Source: Ectopseudomonas chengduensis
GTDB taxonomy: Bacteria; Pseudomonadota; Gammaproteobacteria; Pseudomonadales; Pseudomonadaceae
DNA: 64,000 nucleotides
Assembly (NCBI RefSeq): GCF_015712065.1
Contig: NZ_JACFYZ010000004.1
Span: forward strand, 62,001 to 126,000
Direction: 5' to 3'
Shown here: piece by piece, positions 22,678-30,733 of the stretch
How the letters are laid out: each line of letters begins with the position of its first letter
Position numbering within the stretch: position 1 is the first letter of the stretch
Position numbers and translations under genes: made by a program
Notes under the pieces: generated by a model
What the model was told of the DNA's origin: nothing
Databases searched by the model: none
What the model saw: only the letters and a program-made list of their open reading frames with translations

Positions 22678-23982
22678 GTGAAGCCGGTCAAAGTGGGCAT
22701 CTGTGGGTTGGGCACCGTTGGTGGCGGTACGTTGAATGTACTCAAGCGCAATGCCGAGGAGATTACTCGGCGCGCCGGTCGCGGCATCGAGATTGCCCAG
22801 ATCGCCATTCGTTCGCCCAAGCCGCAGTACGACACCACCGGCATTGCCATGACCAGCGACGTGTTCGAGCTGGTCAACAACCCCGAGATCGACATCGTCA
22901 TCGAGCTGATCGGCGGCTACACCCTGGCCAAGGAGCTGGTGCTCAAGGCCATCGACAATGGCAAGCATGTGGTCACTGCCAACAAGGCGCTGATCGCCGT
23001 GCACGGTAACGAGATCTTCGCCAAGGCGCGCGAGAAGGGCGTGATCGTCGCTTTCGAAGCGGCTGTGGCCGGCGGCATCCCGGTGATCAAGGCCATTCGC
23101 GAAGGCCTGTCGGCCAACCGCATCAACTGGCTGGCCGGCATCATCAACGGCACCGGTAACTTCATCCTTACCGAGATGCGCGAGAAGGGCCGTGCCTTTG
23201 AAGACGTGCTCAAGGAAGCGCAGGCGCTGGGTTATGCCGAGGCCGACCCGACCTTCGACGTAGAAGGCATCGATGCCGCGCACAAGCTGACCATCCTGGC
23301 GTCCATCGCCTTCGGCATCCCGCTGCAATTCGACAAAGCCTACACCGAGGGCATCACCAAGCTGACCACGGTCGACGTGAACTATGCCGAGGCGTTGGGC
23401 TATCGCATCAAGCACCTGGGTGTCGCTCGCCGCACCGATGCAGGCATCGAGCTGCGCGTGCACCCGACGCTGATTCCGGCCGATCGCCTGATCGCCAACG
23501 TCAACGGCGTGATGAATGCAGTGATGGTCAACGGCGATGCGGTTGGCAGCACCCTCTATTACGGTGCCGGTGCCGGCATGGAGCCGACCGCTTCGGCGGT
23601 GGTGGCCGACCTGGTGGACGTGGTGCGTGCGCTGACCACCGATCCGACCAACCGTGTGCCGCATCTGGCCTTCCAGCCGGATTCGCTGTCCGATCACCCG
23701 ATCCTGCCCATCGAGGAGTGCGAGAGCGCCTATTACCTGCGCATCCAGGCCAAGGATCATCCGGGTGTGCTGGCGCAGGTGGCGAGCATCCTCTCCGAGC
23801 GCGGCATCAACATCGAGTCGATCATGCAGAAGGAAGTCGAGGAGCAGGACGGTCTGGTGCCGATGATCCTCGTGACCCACCGTGTGGTCGAGGCGCGTAT
23901 CATCGAGGCCATCGCCGCCATGGAAGCGCTGGATGGCGTGACCTCGCCGGTCGTGCGTCTGCGCGTCGAACAGCTCAACTAA
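22678..23982 (+). CDS. hom: Homoserine dehydrogenase
   Basis: 434 residues. Reduces aspartate semialdehyde to homoserine with NAD(P)H. Rossmann motif VGICGLGTVGGGTLNVL; catalytic region with TANKALIAVHG, GGIPVIKAIREGL and NGTGNFILTEM; C-terminal ACT domain from about residue 350 (YYLRIQAKDHPGVLAQVASI) for threonine feedback. GTG at 22678 chosen (MKPVKVGICGLG), with GGGGA six to seven bases before; TTG 22672 is less likely. Forms an operon with thrC. Confidence 0.97.
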   Translation: MKPVKVGICGLGTVGGGTLNVLKRNAEEITRRAGRGIEIAQIAIRSPKPQYDTTGIAMTSDVFELVNNPEIDIVIELIGGYTLAKELVLKAIDNGKHVVTANKALIAVHGNEIFAKAREKGVIVAFEAAVAGGIPVIKAIREGLSANRINWLAGIINGTGNFILTEMREKGRAFEDVLKEAQALGYAEADPTFDVEGIDAAHKLTILASIAFGIPLQFDKAYTEGITKLTTVDVNYAEALGYRIKHLGVARRTDAGIELRVHPTLIPADRLIANVNGVMNAVMVNGDAVGSTLYYGAGAGMEPTASAVVADLVDVVRALTTDPTNRVPHLAFQPDSLSDHPILPIEECESAYYLRIQAKDHPGVLAQVASILSERGINIESIMQKEVEEQDGLVPMILVTHRVVEARIIEAIAAMEALDGVTSPVVRLRVEQLN

Positions 23983-24040
23983 TCCCGTGTCCACCCGCAG
24001 GCCTCTGGTCTGCGGGTGCTGCAGAACGAAGGTTTATCCC

Positions 24041-25450
24041 ATGCGCTATATCAGTACCCGCGGCCAGGCGCCGGCCCTGAATTTCGAAGACGTGCTGCTG
24101 GCTGGTCTGGCCAGCGACGGTGGCCTCTACGTGCCGGAGAATCTGCCGCGCTTCACCGTCGAGGAAATCGCTTCCTGGGCGGGCCTGCCCTATCACGAGC
24201 TGGCCTTCCGGGTGATGCGCCCGTTCGTTGCCGGTTCCATCGCCGATGCCGACTTCAAGAAGATTCTCGAAGAAACCTACGGCGTGTTCGAGCACAATGC
24301 TGTCGCGCCGCTGCGTCAGCTCAACGGCAACGAGTGGGTGCTGGAGCTGTTCCACGGCCCGACCCTGGCGTTCAAGGATTTCGCCCTGCAACTGCTCGGT
24401 CGTCTGCTCGATCACGTACTGGCCAAGCGCGGTGAGCGCGTGGTGATCATGGGGGCTACCTCCGGCGACACCGGTTCGGCGGCCATCGAAGGCTGCAAGG
24501 CCTGCGACAACGTCGACATCTTCATCATGCACCCGCATAACCGCGTGTCCGAGGTGCAGCGCCGGCAGATGACCACCATACTCGGTGAGAACATTCATAA
24601 CATCGCCATCGAAGGCAACTTCGACGACTGCCAGGAGATGGTCAAGGCCAGCTTCGCCGACCAGGGCTTCCTCAAGGGCACGCGTCTGGTAGCGGTCAAC
24701 TCGATCAACTGGGCGCGGATCATGGCCCAGATCGTCTACTACTTCCACGCTGCGCTGCAGCTCGGCGCGCCGGCGCGTTCCATCGCCTTCTCGGTGCCGA
24801 CCGGCAACTTCGGCGACATCTTCGCCGGCTACCTGGCGCGCAACATGGGCCTGCCGGTCAGCCAGCTGATCGTCGCCACCAACCGCAACGACATCCTGCA
24901 TCGCTTCATGAGCGGCAATCAGTACGTCAAGGAAACCCTGCACGCGACGCTATCGCCGTCCATGGATATCATGGTCTCGTCCAACTTCGAGCGGCTGCTG
25001 TTCGATCTGCACGGCCGCAACGGCGCGGCCATCGCCAGTCTGATGGACAGCTTCAAGCAGGGTGGCGGTTTCAGTGTCGACGAAGATCGCTGGACCGAAG
25101 CACGCAAGTTGTTCGATTCGCTGGCAGTGAACGACGAGCAGACCTGCGAGACCATCACCGAGGTGTACAGGGAGTGCGGCGAATTGCTCGACCCGCATAC
25201 CGCCATCGGTGTGCGTGCTGCGCGTGAGTGCCGCCGTAGCCTGGCCACGCCCATGGTGGTGCTGGGTACCGCGCATCCGGTCAAGTTCCCCGAGGCGGTG
25301 GAAAAGGCTGGGATCGATGCCGTGCCGGCGCTGCCGGCGCACCTGACTGATCTGTTCCAGCGCGAAGAGCGTTGCACGGTGTTGGTCAATGATCTGAAGA
25401 CCGTGCAGCAGTTCGTCGCGGCTCATGGTAATCGCGGCAAGCCGCTCTGA
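24041..25450 (+). CDS. thrC: Threonine synthase
   Basis: 469 residues, the long (class I) form. PLP enzyme converting O-phosphohomoserine to threonine; PLP Lys in FHGPTLAFKDFALQ, phosphate-binding MGATSGDTGSAAIEG. The next step after hom in the pathway, 58 bases downstream. Start MRYISTRGQAPALNF at 24041; a frame to 23987 is upstream leader. Confidence 0.97.
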   Translation: MRYISTRGQAPALNFEDVLLAGLASDGGLYVPENLPRFTVEEIASWAGLPYHELAFRVMRPFVAGSIADADFKKILEETYGVFEHNAVAPLRQLNGNEWVLELFHGPTLAFKDFALQLLGRLLDHVLAKRGERVVIMGATSGDTGSAAIEGCKACDNVDIFIMHPHNRVSEVQRRQMTTILGENIHNIAIEGNFDDCQEMVKASFADQGFLKGTRLVAVNSINWARIMAQIVYYFHAALQLGAPARSIAFSVPTGNFGDIFAGYLARNMGLPVSQLIVATNRNDILHRFMSGNQYVKETLHATLSPSMDIMVSSNFERLLFDLHGRNGAAIASLMDSFKQGGGFSVDEDRWTEARKLFDSLAVNDEQTCETITEVYRECGELLDPHTAIGVRAARECRRSLATPMVVLGTAHPVKFPEAVEKAGIDAVPALPAHLTDLFQREERCTVLVNDLKTVQQFVAAHGNRGKPL

Positions 25451-25467
25451 GGTTTCTGCTTCGACGT

Positions 25468-25500
25468 AACCGGCGCCCTTGTGGCGCCGGTTTCGTTTGT
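25468..25500 (+). terminator. Terminator after thrC
   Basis: Perfect 10-bp stem AACCGGCGCC/GGCGCCGGTT with loop CTTGT, followed by TCGTTTGT. Confidence 0.85.
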
Positions 25501-25507
25501 GGGCGGC

Positions 25508-25759
25508 TCAAAGGGCGAAGATCAGCGCCAGAAGCGCCGTCAGGATGATCAGGATCAGCCAGATCAGGGCGTTAAGGCGGCTGGCGCGGACAACGGCAGC
25601 GCCGCGCAGGTGCACGGGTGGATCGTCCTCCAGGTACCGATCGATACGGCGTTCGGCTTCCTTCTGGTCGTTTGCCAGGTATTCGCTCAGCAGGTCGATG
25701 GCTGCCTGACGTTGATTGGCATGCAGCAGTTGGCGTACGGCCGGTGGGAGTTCATTCAT
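25508..25759 (-). CDS. Small single-helix membrane protein, unknown
   Basis: 83 residues. Residues 1-50 are helical and charged, with a pattern (VRQLLHANQRQAAIDLLSEYL) loosely like the helix pair of ribosomal L7/L12 C-terminal domains found in some small membrane proteins. Residues 62-82 are one strong transmembrane helix (LNALIWLILIILTALLALIF), with the C-terminus outside. Standalone, convergent with thrC. No function known to me. Confidence 0.72.
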   Translation of the reverse strand: MNELPPAVRQLLHANQRQAAIDLLSEYLANDQKEAERRIDRYLEDDPPVHLRGAAVVRASRLNALIWLILIILTALLALIFAL

Positions 25760-25991
25760 GGCGCGCCTGTCTCCTGGGTTGGCTGAGTAGGGATCTTATC
25801 TGCGACCCGGTTGGCGCTTTTTTCCGTGCGCAACGAAAGCGCCTGATGTTTAATCCGACACTCCGCGAATGGAAGCGTTTTGCTCGAATCATGGATGAGC
25901 CTGAGTGCCTGCCTCTCTTCTTTCCCATTTCTGTGCATGCTTCGGCGTTTTGTGCTGAGGATGACTCCTGCGCGCTGATCTGACGAACGGC

Positions 25992-26031
25992 ATCACATTT
26001 ATTACATGTGATTACTTTACGGTTCACATGT
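25992..26031. promoter_or_regulatory. Three CACAT half-sites before yjfI (operator candidate)
   Basis: ATCACAT (25992-25998) and ATGTGAT (26006-26012) are perfect 7-bp inverted repeats with a 7-base spacer. ACATGTGA (26004-26011) also pairs with TCACATGT (26024-26031) over 12 bases. So three half-sites alternate in orientation, ending 20 bases before the yjfI start. The segment is AT-rich against its surroundings. No sigma-54 -24/-12 pair is present. Confidence 0.5.
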
Positions 26032-26051
26032 AAGGATCTAGGCTGCGATTT

Positions 26052-26672
26052 ATGGACAACAAATCATCAGCCCATTACCAGCGTCTTTATCGTCAGCGTC
26101 TGCGTGAGCAGGGGTTGGTCAAGAAGGAAGTCTGGATCTTGCCCGAGCATGCGCCATTGTTGGTCGCGTTCGAGCGCAAACTGCGCCAGCCACAGTCGCT
26201 GCTGGCTTCGATGGAGAAGGAGGAGGGTATGAACATGCCTCAAGTTTGGACCGCCCAGGCGCTGCATGAAGCGCTGGCGGCAACGGAACTGTTCCAAAGT
26301 GGTCAGGCCGGCATCGAGCTGATTCAAGGCGCTGACGCCAGCCTGCACATCACCATGCGTGAGTACGGCGACCTGCCGCTGTTCATCGCCGTGTTCGGTG
26401 AGCAAATCATCGTCGAGGCGCTGCTCTGGCCGGCATCGGACGTCAAGGATGCAGCGGCCTTCAACGAAGAGGTACTGCGTACCCACAAGCTGTTCCCGCT
26501 GTCGTCCATAGGCCTGGAAAAAATGGGCGACGGGCGCGATTGCTACACCATGTTCGGTGCGCTGAGTTCGTCCTCGACCCTGTCCGACGTGGTGTTCGAG
26601 ATCGAGCTGTTGGCGGACAACGTGATCAAGGCCACCGAAGCCTATGAAGGCTTCCTCAAGACCAGTGCCTGA
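26052..26672 (+). CDS. yjfI: YjfI family protein (DUF2170) with basic N-terminal domain
   Basis: 206 residues. Residues 1-50 (HYQRLYRQRLREQGLVKKEVW) are basic and resemble a ribbon-helix-helix DNA-binding segment; residues 65-205 are the YjfI/DUF2170 domain with IELIQGADASLHITMREYG. In E. coli yjfI precedes the PspA paralogue yjfJ, and here it precedes pspA by 14 bases. The half-sites just upstream make autoregulation possible, which is inference. First gene of the membrane-stress cluster. Confidence 0.82.
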   Translation: MDNKSSAHYQRLYRQRLREQGLVKKEVWILPEHAPLLVAFERKLRQPQSLLASMEKEEGMNMPQVWTAQALHEALAATELFQSGQAGIELIQGADASLHITMREYGDLPLFIAVFGEQIIVEALLWPASDVKDAAAFNEEVLRTHKLFPLSSIGLEKMGDGRDCYTMFGALSSSSTLSDVVFEIELLADNVIKATEAYEGFLKTSA

Positions 26673-26686
26673 GAGGAGAGAAGACG

Positions 26687-27382
26687 ATGAATGTCTGGAG
26701 CAAAATGCTGACGGCGCTGCGTGGCGGCGCCAATGAAGTGGGTGAGGCGGTGGTCGATAGTCAGGCCCTGCGCATCCTCGATCAGGAAATCCGCGACGCC
26801 GATGTCGAGCTGCGCAAGTCCAAGGAAGCGCTGGCCGAGATCATGGCCAAGCAGAAACTGGCCAGCGACAAGGTGAACAAGAGCGCGGCGAGCATTGCCG
26901 AGTACGAGCAGTACGCGCTGAAGGCGCTGGACGCGGGCAACGAAACCCTGGCCAAGGAAGTCGCCGAGAAGATCGCCAACCTGGAAGTTGAGCAGGCCAG
27001 CGAACGCGAGCAGGCCGAAGGTTTCGCCGCCAGCGTGGCGCAACTGCGCAAGGCCGTGACCCAGGCCGAGGGCAATATCAAGCGCCTCAAGCAGCAGGTG
27101 GATACGGTCAAGGCCACCGAAAGTGTGCAGAAGGCGCAAATGGCCGTGGCCCAGCGTTATGGTGGCTCGCAGGCCAAGCTGCAGACGGCGGTCGAGTCGC
27201 TCGAACGCATCAAGCAGAAGCAGGCCGAGCGTGCGGCGAAGATGGAGGCTTCGGCCGAGCTGGCCGCTACCAGTGCGCCGGACGATTCGCTGGAAGCCAA
27301 GCTGCGCGCGGCTGGCATCAAGGCCGACAACGCCAGTGCCGACAGCGTGCTGGCGCGTCTGAAGGACAAGTCCAAGGCTTGA
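26687..27382 (+). CDS. pspA: PspA/IM30 family membrane-remodelling protein
   Basis: 231 residues, nearly all helical coiled coil with strong heptad character (LDQEIRDADVELRKSKEALAE). PspA/Vipp1/ESCRT-III proteins form rods or rings on damaged membranes and keep proton leakage low. Opening NVWSKMLTALRGGANE is an amphipathic helix typical of membrane docking. It is the YjfJ-like type, not the PspF-controlled pspABC protein: no pspB, pspC or pspF is nearby and no sigma-54 site was seen. Confidence 0.92.
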   Translation: MNVWSKMLTALRGGANEVGEAVVDSQALRILDQEIRDADVELRKSKEALAEIMAKQKLASDKVNKSAASIAEYEQYALKALDAGNETLAKEVAEKIANLEVEQASEREQAEGFAASVAQLRKAVTQAEGNIKRLKQQVDTVKATESVQKAQMAVAQRYGGSQAKLQTAVESLERIKQKQAERAAKMEASAELAATSAPDDSLEAKLRAAGIKADNASADSVLARLKDKSKA

Positions 27383-27432
27383 ATGATGCGGGGCGTTCGC
27401 GCCCCGTTTCCCTACATCAGGGAAAGGAATAA

Positions 27433-28074
27433 ATGGAACTCTTCCTGCAGACAGCGCTGTCATTCCCCACCGCCATCTACAGCTTTCTGCTGTGCGTGGC
27501 GGTCATCTACTGGCTGGTGGTTGCCGCCGGCCTGCTCGAGGTCGACTTGCTCGACGTCGAAGCCGATTCGGTGATGGAAGGCAGCGGCCAGACCGAAGGC
27601 CTCGCCGGCCTGCTCTACAAACTCAAACTCGATGGTGTACCGGTCACCCTGGTGCTGACGCTGCTGTTCTTCTTTGCCTGGTTCGCCTGCTACTTCATCG
27701 AGCTATGGCTGTTGCGTCACCTGCCGTTGGGCATTGTGCGTTACCCGCTGGGGCTGGTGGTCATCGCTGGCGCCTTCGTGCTGGCTGCACCGCTGTGCGC
27801 GGTGATCTGTCGGCCGCTGCGGCCGCTGTTCCACAAGGTCGAGGCGATCAGCAGCAAGTCGGTGCTGGGCCAGGTGGCCGTGGTGCGCAGTGGTCGTGTC
27901 ACCACCAGTCATGGTGAGGCGGTGCTGGAAGATGGCGGCGCTGGTTTGATCCTGCGGGTACGTGCCGACGAGGCGCTGGGCTTCAAGCGCGGCGACCGCG
28001 TCGTGTTGCTCGAATACCTGGCGGCCGAACATGCCTATCGCGTCATCACCGAAGAAGAATTTCGAGGCGTCTAG
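27433..28074 (+). CDS. yqiJ: YqiJ-like membrane protein with C-terminal OB fold
   Basis: 213 residues. Three to four transmembrane segments (about residues 8-35, 75-95 and 100-130), then a cytoplasmic OB-fold (LGQVAVVRSGRVTTSHGEAV.. GDRVVLLEYLAAEHAYRVI) like NfeD/YqiJ proteins. Such proteins are genetic partners of flotillins; E. coli has yqiJ-yqiK adjacent, and here a flotillin follows by 84 bases. Start at ATG 27433 with AAAGGA just upstream. Confidence 0.85.
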   Translation: MELFLQTALSFPTAIYSFLLCVAVIYWLVVAAGLLEVDLLDVEADSVMEGSGQTEGLAGLLYKLKLDGVPVTLVLTLLFFFAWFACYFIELWLLRHLPLGIVRYPLGLVVIAGAFVLAAPLCAVICRPLRPLFHKVEAISSKSVLGQVAVVRSGRVTTSHGEAVLEDGGAGLILRVRADEALGFKRGDRVVLLEYLAAEHAYRVITEEEFRGV

Positions 28075-28158
28075 CCTCTGCCGACCATCCGTACGTAACA
28101 GAGGGCAGGCAGGGTATGCCGAACCTGCCTGCACAACTAGCAAAGGAGTAAAGCTGTA

Positions 28159-30204
28159 ATGGAAAACGTCATTCCCTTCATCGTTGGGGCTGGGCTGGTC
28201 GTCCTCTTCATCATTGCCCTGATTGCCCTGTTCAAGGCCTTCTACATCAAGGTTCCGCAAGGCACGGCGCTGATCGTCAACGACATGTCGTCCACACCCA
28301 AGGTGCATTTCACCGGCTCGCTGGTATACCCGGTGATCCACCTCAAGGAGTTCATGAAGATCTCCCTGATCACCCTGGAAGTCGACCGTCGCGCCAAGGA
28401 CGGTCTGATCTGCCGCGACAACATGCGTGCCGATATCACCGTGGCCTTCTACCTGCGTGTCAACGAGACCCAGGAAGACGTGCTCAAGGTGGCCAAGGCC
28501 ATTGGTGTGGAGCGTGCCTCCGACCGCTCAGCGGTCAACGAACTGTTCAACGCCAAGTTCTCCGAAGCACTGAAGACAGTCGGCAAGCAGTTCGACTTCG
28601 TCCAGCTGTTCGAGAATCGCCAGGAGTTTCGTGATCGTATCGTCGAGGTGATCGGCAACGATCTCAACGGTTACGTGCTCGAAGACGTGGCCATCGACTA
28701 CCTGGAGCAGACGGCCAAGCACTCGCTGGACCCGAGCAACATCCTCGACGCCGAAGGTATCCGCAAGATCACCGAGCTGACCGCTGCGCAGAACGTCATC
28801 ACCAACGAGCTGGAGCGCAACGAAGAGCTGGCGATCAAGAAGAAGAACGTCGAAACCCGCGAGGCGACCCTGTCGCTGGAACGCCAGCAGGCCGATGCCG
28901 AAGCACGCCAGAAGCGCGAGATCGAGACCATCCGTGCCCGCGAGGAAGCGGAAACCCTCAAGGTGCGTGAGGAAGAACGCCTGAAGGCCGAACAGGCCCG
29001 CATCCAGACCCAGCAGGAGCTGGATATCCGCGCCGAGAACCATCAGCGCGAAGTGGAGGTGGCCCAGCAGAACCGCCAGCGTGCCGTGGTCATCGAGGTG
29101 GAAAAAGTCACCCGCGCCAAGGACCTGGAAGTGGTCGCCCGCGAGCGCGAAGTCGAACTGCAGCGCATCGAGAAGGAAAAGGCGCTGGAAGAAGAGCGCA
29201 AGAACATCGCTGGCGTGATCCGCGAGCGCGTCGCAGTCGAGAAGACCGTGGCCCAGGAAGAAGAGCGCATCAAGGAAGTGCGTGAAGTCTCCGAGGCCGA
29301 GCGCCTCAAGCAGGTCACCGTGCTCAATGCCCAGGCCGAAGCCGAGCAGGAGCTGGTGCGCCAGGTCAAGCAGGCTGAAGCCGACGAAACCCGTTCCAAG
29401 CACAAGGCGGTGGAAATCAACAACCTGGCCCAGGCCGAGCTGGAAGCCGCTGCCAAGAGCGCCGAGGCCAAGAAGAAACTGGCCGAAGGTATCGAGGCCG
29501 AGCGCGCCGCACCTGGCCTGGCCGATGCGCGCGTGCGTGAAGTCACCGCTGCGGCCAAGGAGAAGGAAGGCCTGGCCGAGGCTCGCGTGCAGGCCGAGCG
29601 TCTGATCGCCGAAGCCAAGGGCGAGCAGGAAAAAGGGCTGGCGCAGGCGCGTGTCATCGAAGCGCAAGCTGCTGCCAAGGAAAAAGACGGCCTGGCCGAC
29701 GCCAAGGTGCTGGAAGAGAAACTTGGCGCCCAGGCGCGCGGCGAAGAGCAACTCGGTACCGCCAAGGCCAAGGCGACTCAGGATCTGGGCATGGCCGAAG
29801 CGCAGGTGCTGCTGGAGCGCCTGAACGCCGAAGCCGAAGGTCTGGGCAAGAAGTTCGGCGCGCTGGATGCACTGAGCGACAACGCGCGTGCTCACGAAGA
29901 GTTCCGCATGCAGCTGGAGAAGAGCTTCGAGGAGGCCATGGCCGCCATCGCCGCCAACAAGGAAATTGCCAAGGATCAGGCCGAGGTGCTGGCCACCGCG
30001 CTGGCCAAGGCGAAGATCGAGATCGTCGGTGGCGAGGGCGACTTCTTCAACTCTTTCGCCAAATCGCTGTCGGTGGGCAAGGCCATTGAAGGCGTGGTCG
30101 GCAAGAGCCCGGTGGTGCAGGACGTGCTGTCGCGTCTGCTGGCTGGCAAGGCCGCTCCGGCCGCACCGGTGGTTGCACCGAGCGCAGGCCCGGAGCAAGC
30201 CTGA
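28159..30204 (+). CDS. yqiK: Flotillin-like SPFH protein (YqiK family)
   Basis: 681 residues, longer than E. coli YqiK (about 550). Short N-terminal membrane helix (IPFIVGAGLVVLFIIALIAL), SPFH/band-7 domain to about residue 220 (PQGTALIVNDMSS..VHFTGSLVYPV), then about 350 residues of charged coiled coil rich in EA and KA repeats, then a short flexible tail. Flotillins scaffold membrane microdomains and assemble into large cages. The extra length is in the coiled coil (residues about 350-570). AAAGGAG at 28142-28148 before the ATG. Confidence 0.92.
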   Translation: MENVIPFIVGAGLVVLFIIALIALFKAFYIKVPQGTALIVNDMSSTPKVHFTGSLVYPVIHLKEFMKISLITLEVDRRAKDGLICRDNMRADITVAFYLRVNETQEDVLKVAKAIGVERASDRSAVNELFNAKFSEALKTVGKQFDFVQLFENRQEFRDRIVEVIGNDLNGYVLEDVAIDYLEQTAKHSLDPSNILDAEGIRKITELTAAQNVITNELERNEELAIKKKNVETREATLSLERQQADAEARQKREIETIRAREEAETLKVREEERLKAEQARIQTQQELDIRAENHQREVEVAQQNRQRAVVIEVEKVTRAKDLEVVAREREVELQRIEKEKALEEERKNIAGVIRERVAVEKTVAQEEERIKEVREVSEAERLKQVTVLNAQAEAEQELVRQVKQAEADETRSKHKAVEINNLAQAELEAAAKSAEAKKKLAEGIEAERAAPGLADARVREVTAAAKEKEGLAEARVQAERLIAEAKGEQEKGLAQARVIEAQAAAKEKDGLADAKVLEEKLGAQARGEEQLGTAKAKATQDLGMAEAQVLLERLNAEAEGLGKKFGALDALSDNARAHEEFRMQLEKSFEEAMAAIAANKEIAKDQAEVLATALAKAKIEIVGGEGDFFNSFAKSLSVGKAIEGVVGKSPVVQDVLSRLLAGKAAPAAPVVAPSAGPEQA

Positions 30205-30212
30205 GCGCCCTG

Positions 30213-30238
30213 TCTGTAGGGTGGGCTGCCGCCCACCA
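30213..30238. repeat. GTAGGGTGGGC hairpin after flotillin gene
   Basis: GGTGGGC (30220-30226) and GCCCACC (30231-30237) with a 4-base loop, headed by TGTAG. Related copy at 30587-30656. No T-run, so not a clear terminator. Confidence 0.65.
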
Positions 30239-30312
30239 TTGCTCACTGTGGTAGGGGCTTCAGCCGCCCCCGCCACATGACCACCTAATTTCGACCAATC
30301 AGGGAATATGAG

Positions 30313-30552
30313 ATGTCAGAGTCAAGAGATTACCTGGAGATGACCTTCCGCTCGATCCAGTGCTTCAGCAATGACGGTCGCCTGGATGCGCAGGAACTCA
30401 AAGCGCTGCTGGAAATCGCCGAGCGAGATGGCGTAATCGACGATAACGAGGCGCGGGTGCTGCGCAAGATCATCGCCCAGGTGCGCCCAGAAGAGATCAA
30501 TGCGGCGCTGCGCGACAAGATCGCCATCGTCGAGCAGAAGATCGGCGTATAG
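30313..30552 (+). CDS. TerB-like mini-protein (79 residues)
   Basis: Acidic helical protein. Two copies of a DG-x-(L/I)-D-x-x-E pattern, SNDGRLDAQE and ERDGVIDDNE, are the second half of EF-hand-like loops; this arrangement also marks TerB-type domains. Positions 1 and 3 of a normal EF loop are not acidic, so strong Ca2+ binding is doubtful. It sits between the flotillin and the giant ATPase, with repeat-filled gaps on both sides, and is presumably part of the same system. Function unknown. Confidence 0.75.
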   Translation: MSESRDYLEMTFRSIQCFSNDGRLDAQELKALLEIAERDGVIDDNEARVLRKIIAQVRPEEINAALRDKIAIVEQKIGV

Positions 30553-30586
30553 CAAGGCCTGCTCATCCTACCAACACTCGCAGTTT

Positions 30587-30656
30587 GTAGGGTGGGCTTC
30601 AGCCCACCACGTCGGCCATAGATAGTGGGTTGAAGCGGGCGCCTGGGCCACCCTAC
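30587..30656. repeat. GTAGGGTGGGC repeat, larger copy
   Basis: Inner hairpin GGTGGGCT-TC-AGCCCACC (30591-30608); outer end GGCCACCCTAC (30646-30656) is nearly the complement of GTAGGGTGGGC at 30587-30597. It fills most of the 181-base gap before the ATPase gene. Confidence 0.65.
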
Positions 30657-30733
30657 GCGGATGCCGCCCAGCCCAACCTGCCAGCCCCTCTGCGGAGAGG
30701 CGTTTTAGACGCAGCAGATTCAGGATGACTACG

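Noticed and set aside
22564..23994. Minus-strand frame across hom
   Set aside because: hom is complete with its ACT domain; the reverse frame has no recognisable features.
25992..26031. CRP/Vfr-type site before yjfI
   Set aside because: TGTGA and TCACA are present but separated by 12 bases instead of six; the alternate pairs also miss the CRP spacing.
25976..26051. Sigma-54 promoter for the pspA cluster
   Set aside because: No GG/GC pair at -24/-12 spacing; pspF is not nearby.
28528..30276. 582-codon minus-strand frame across the flotillin gene
   Set aside because: Low-complexity Leu/Gly/Phe pattern created by the reverse of Glu/Ala coiled-coil codons.
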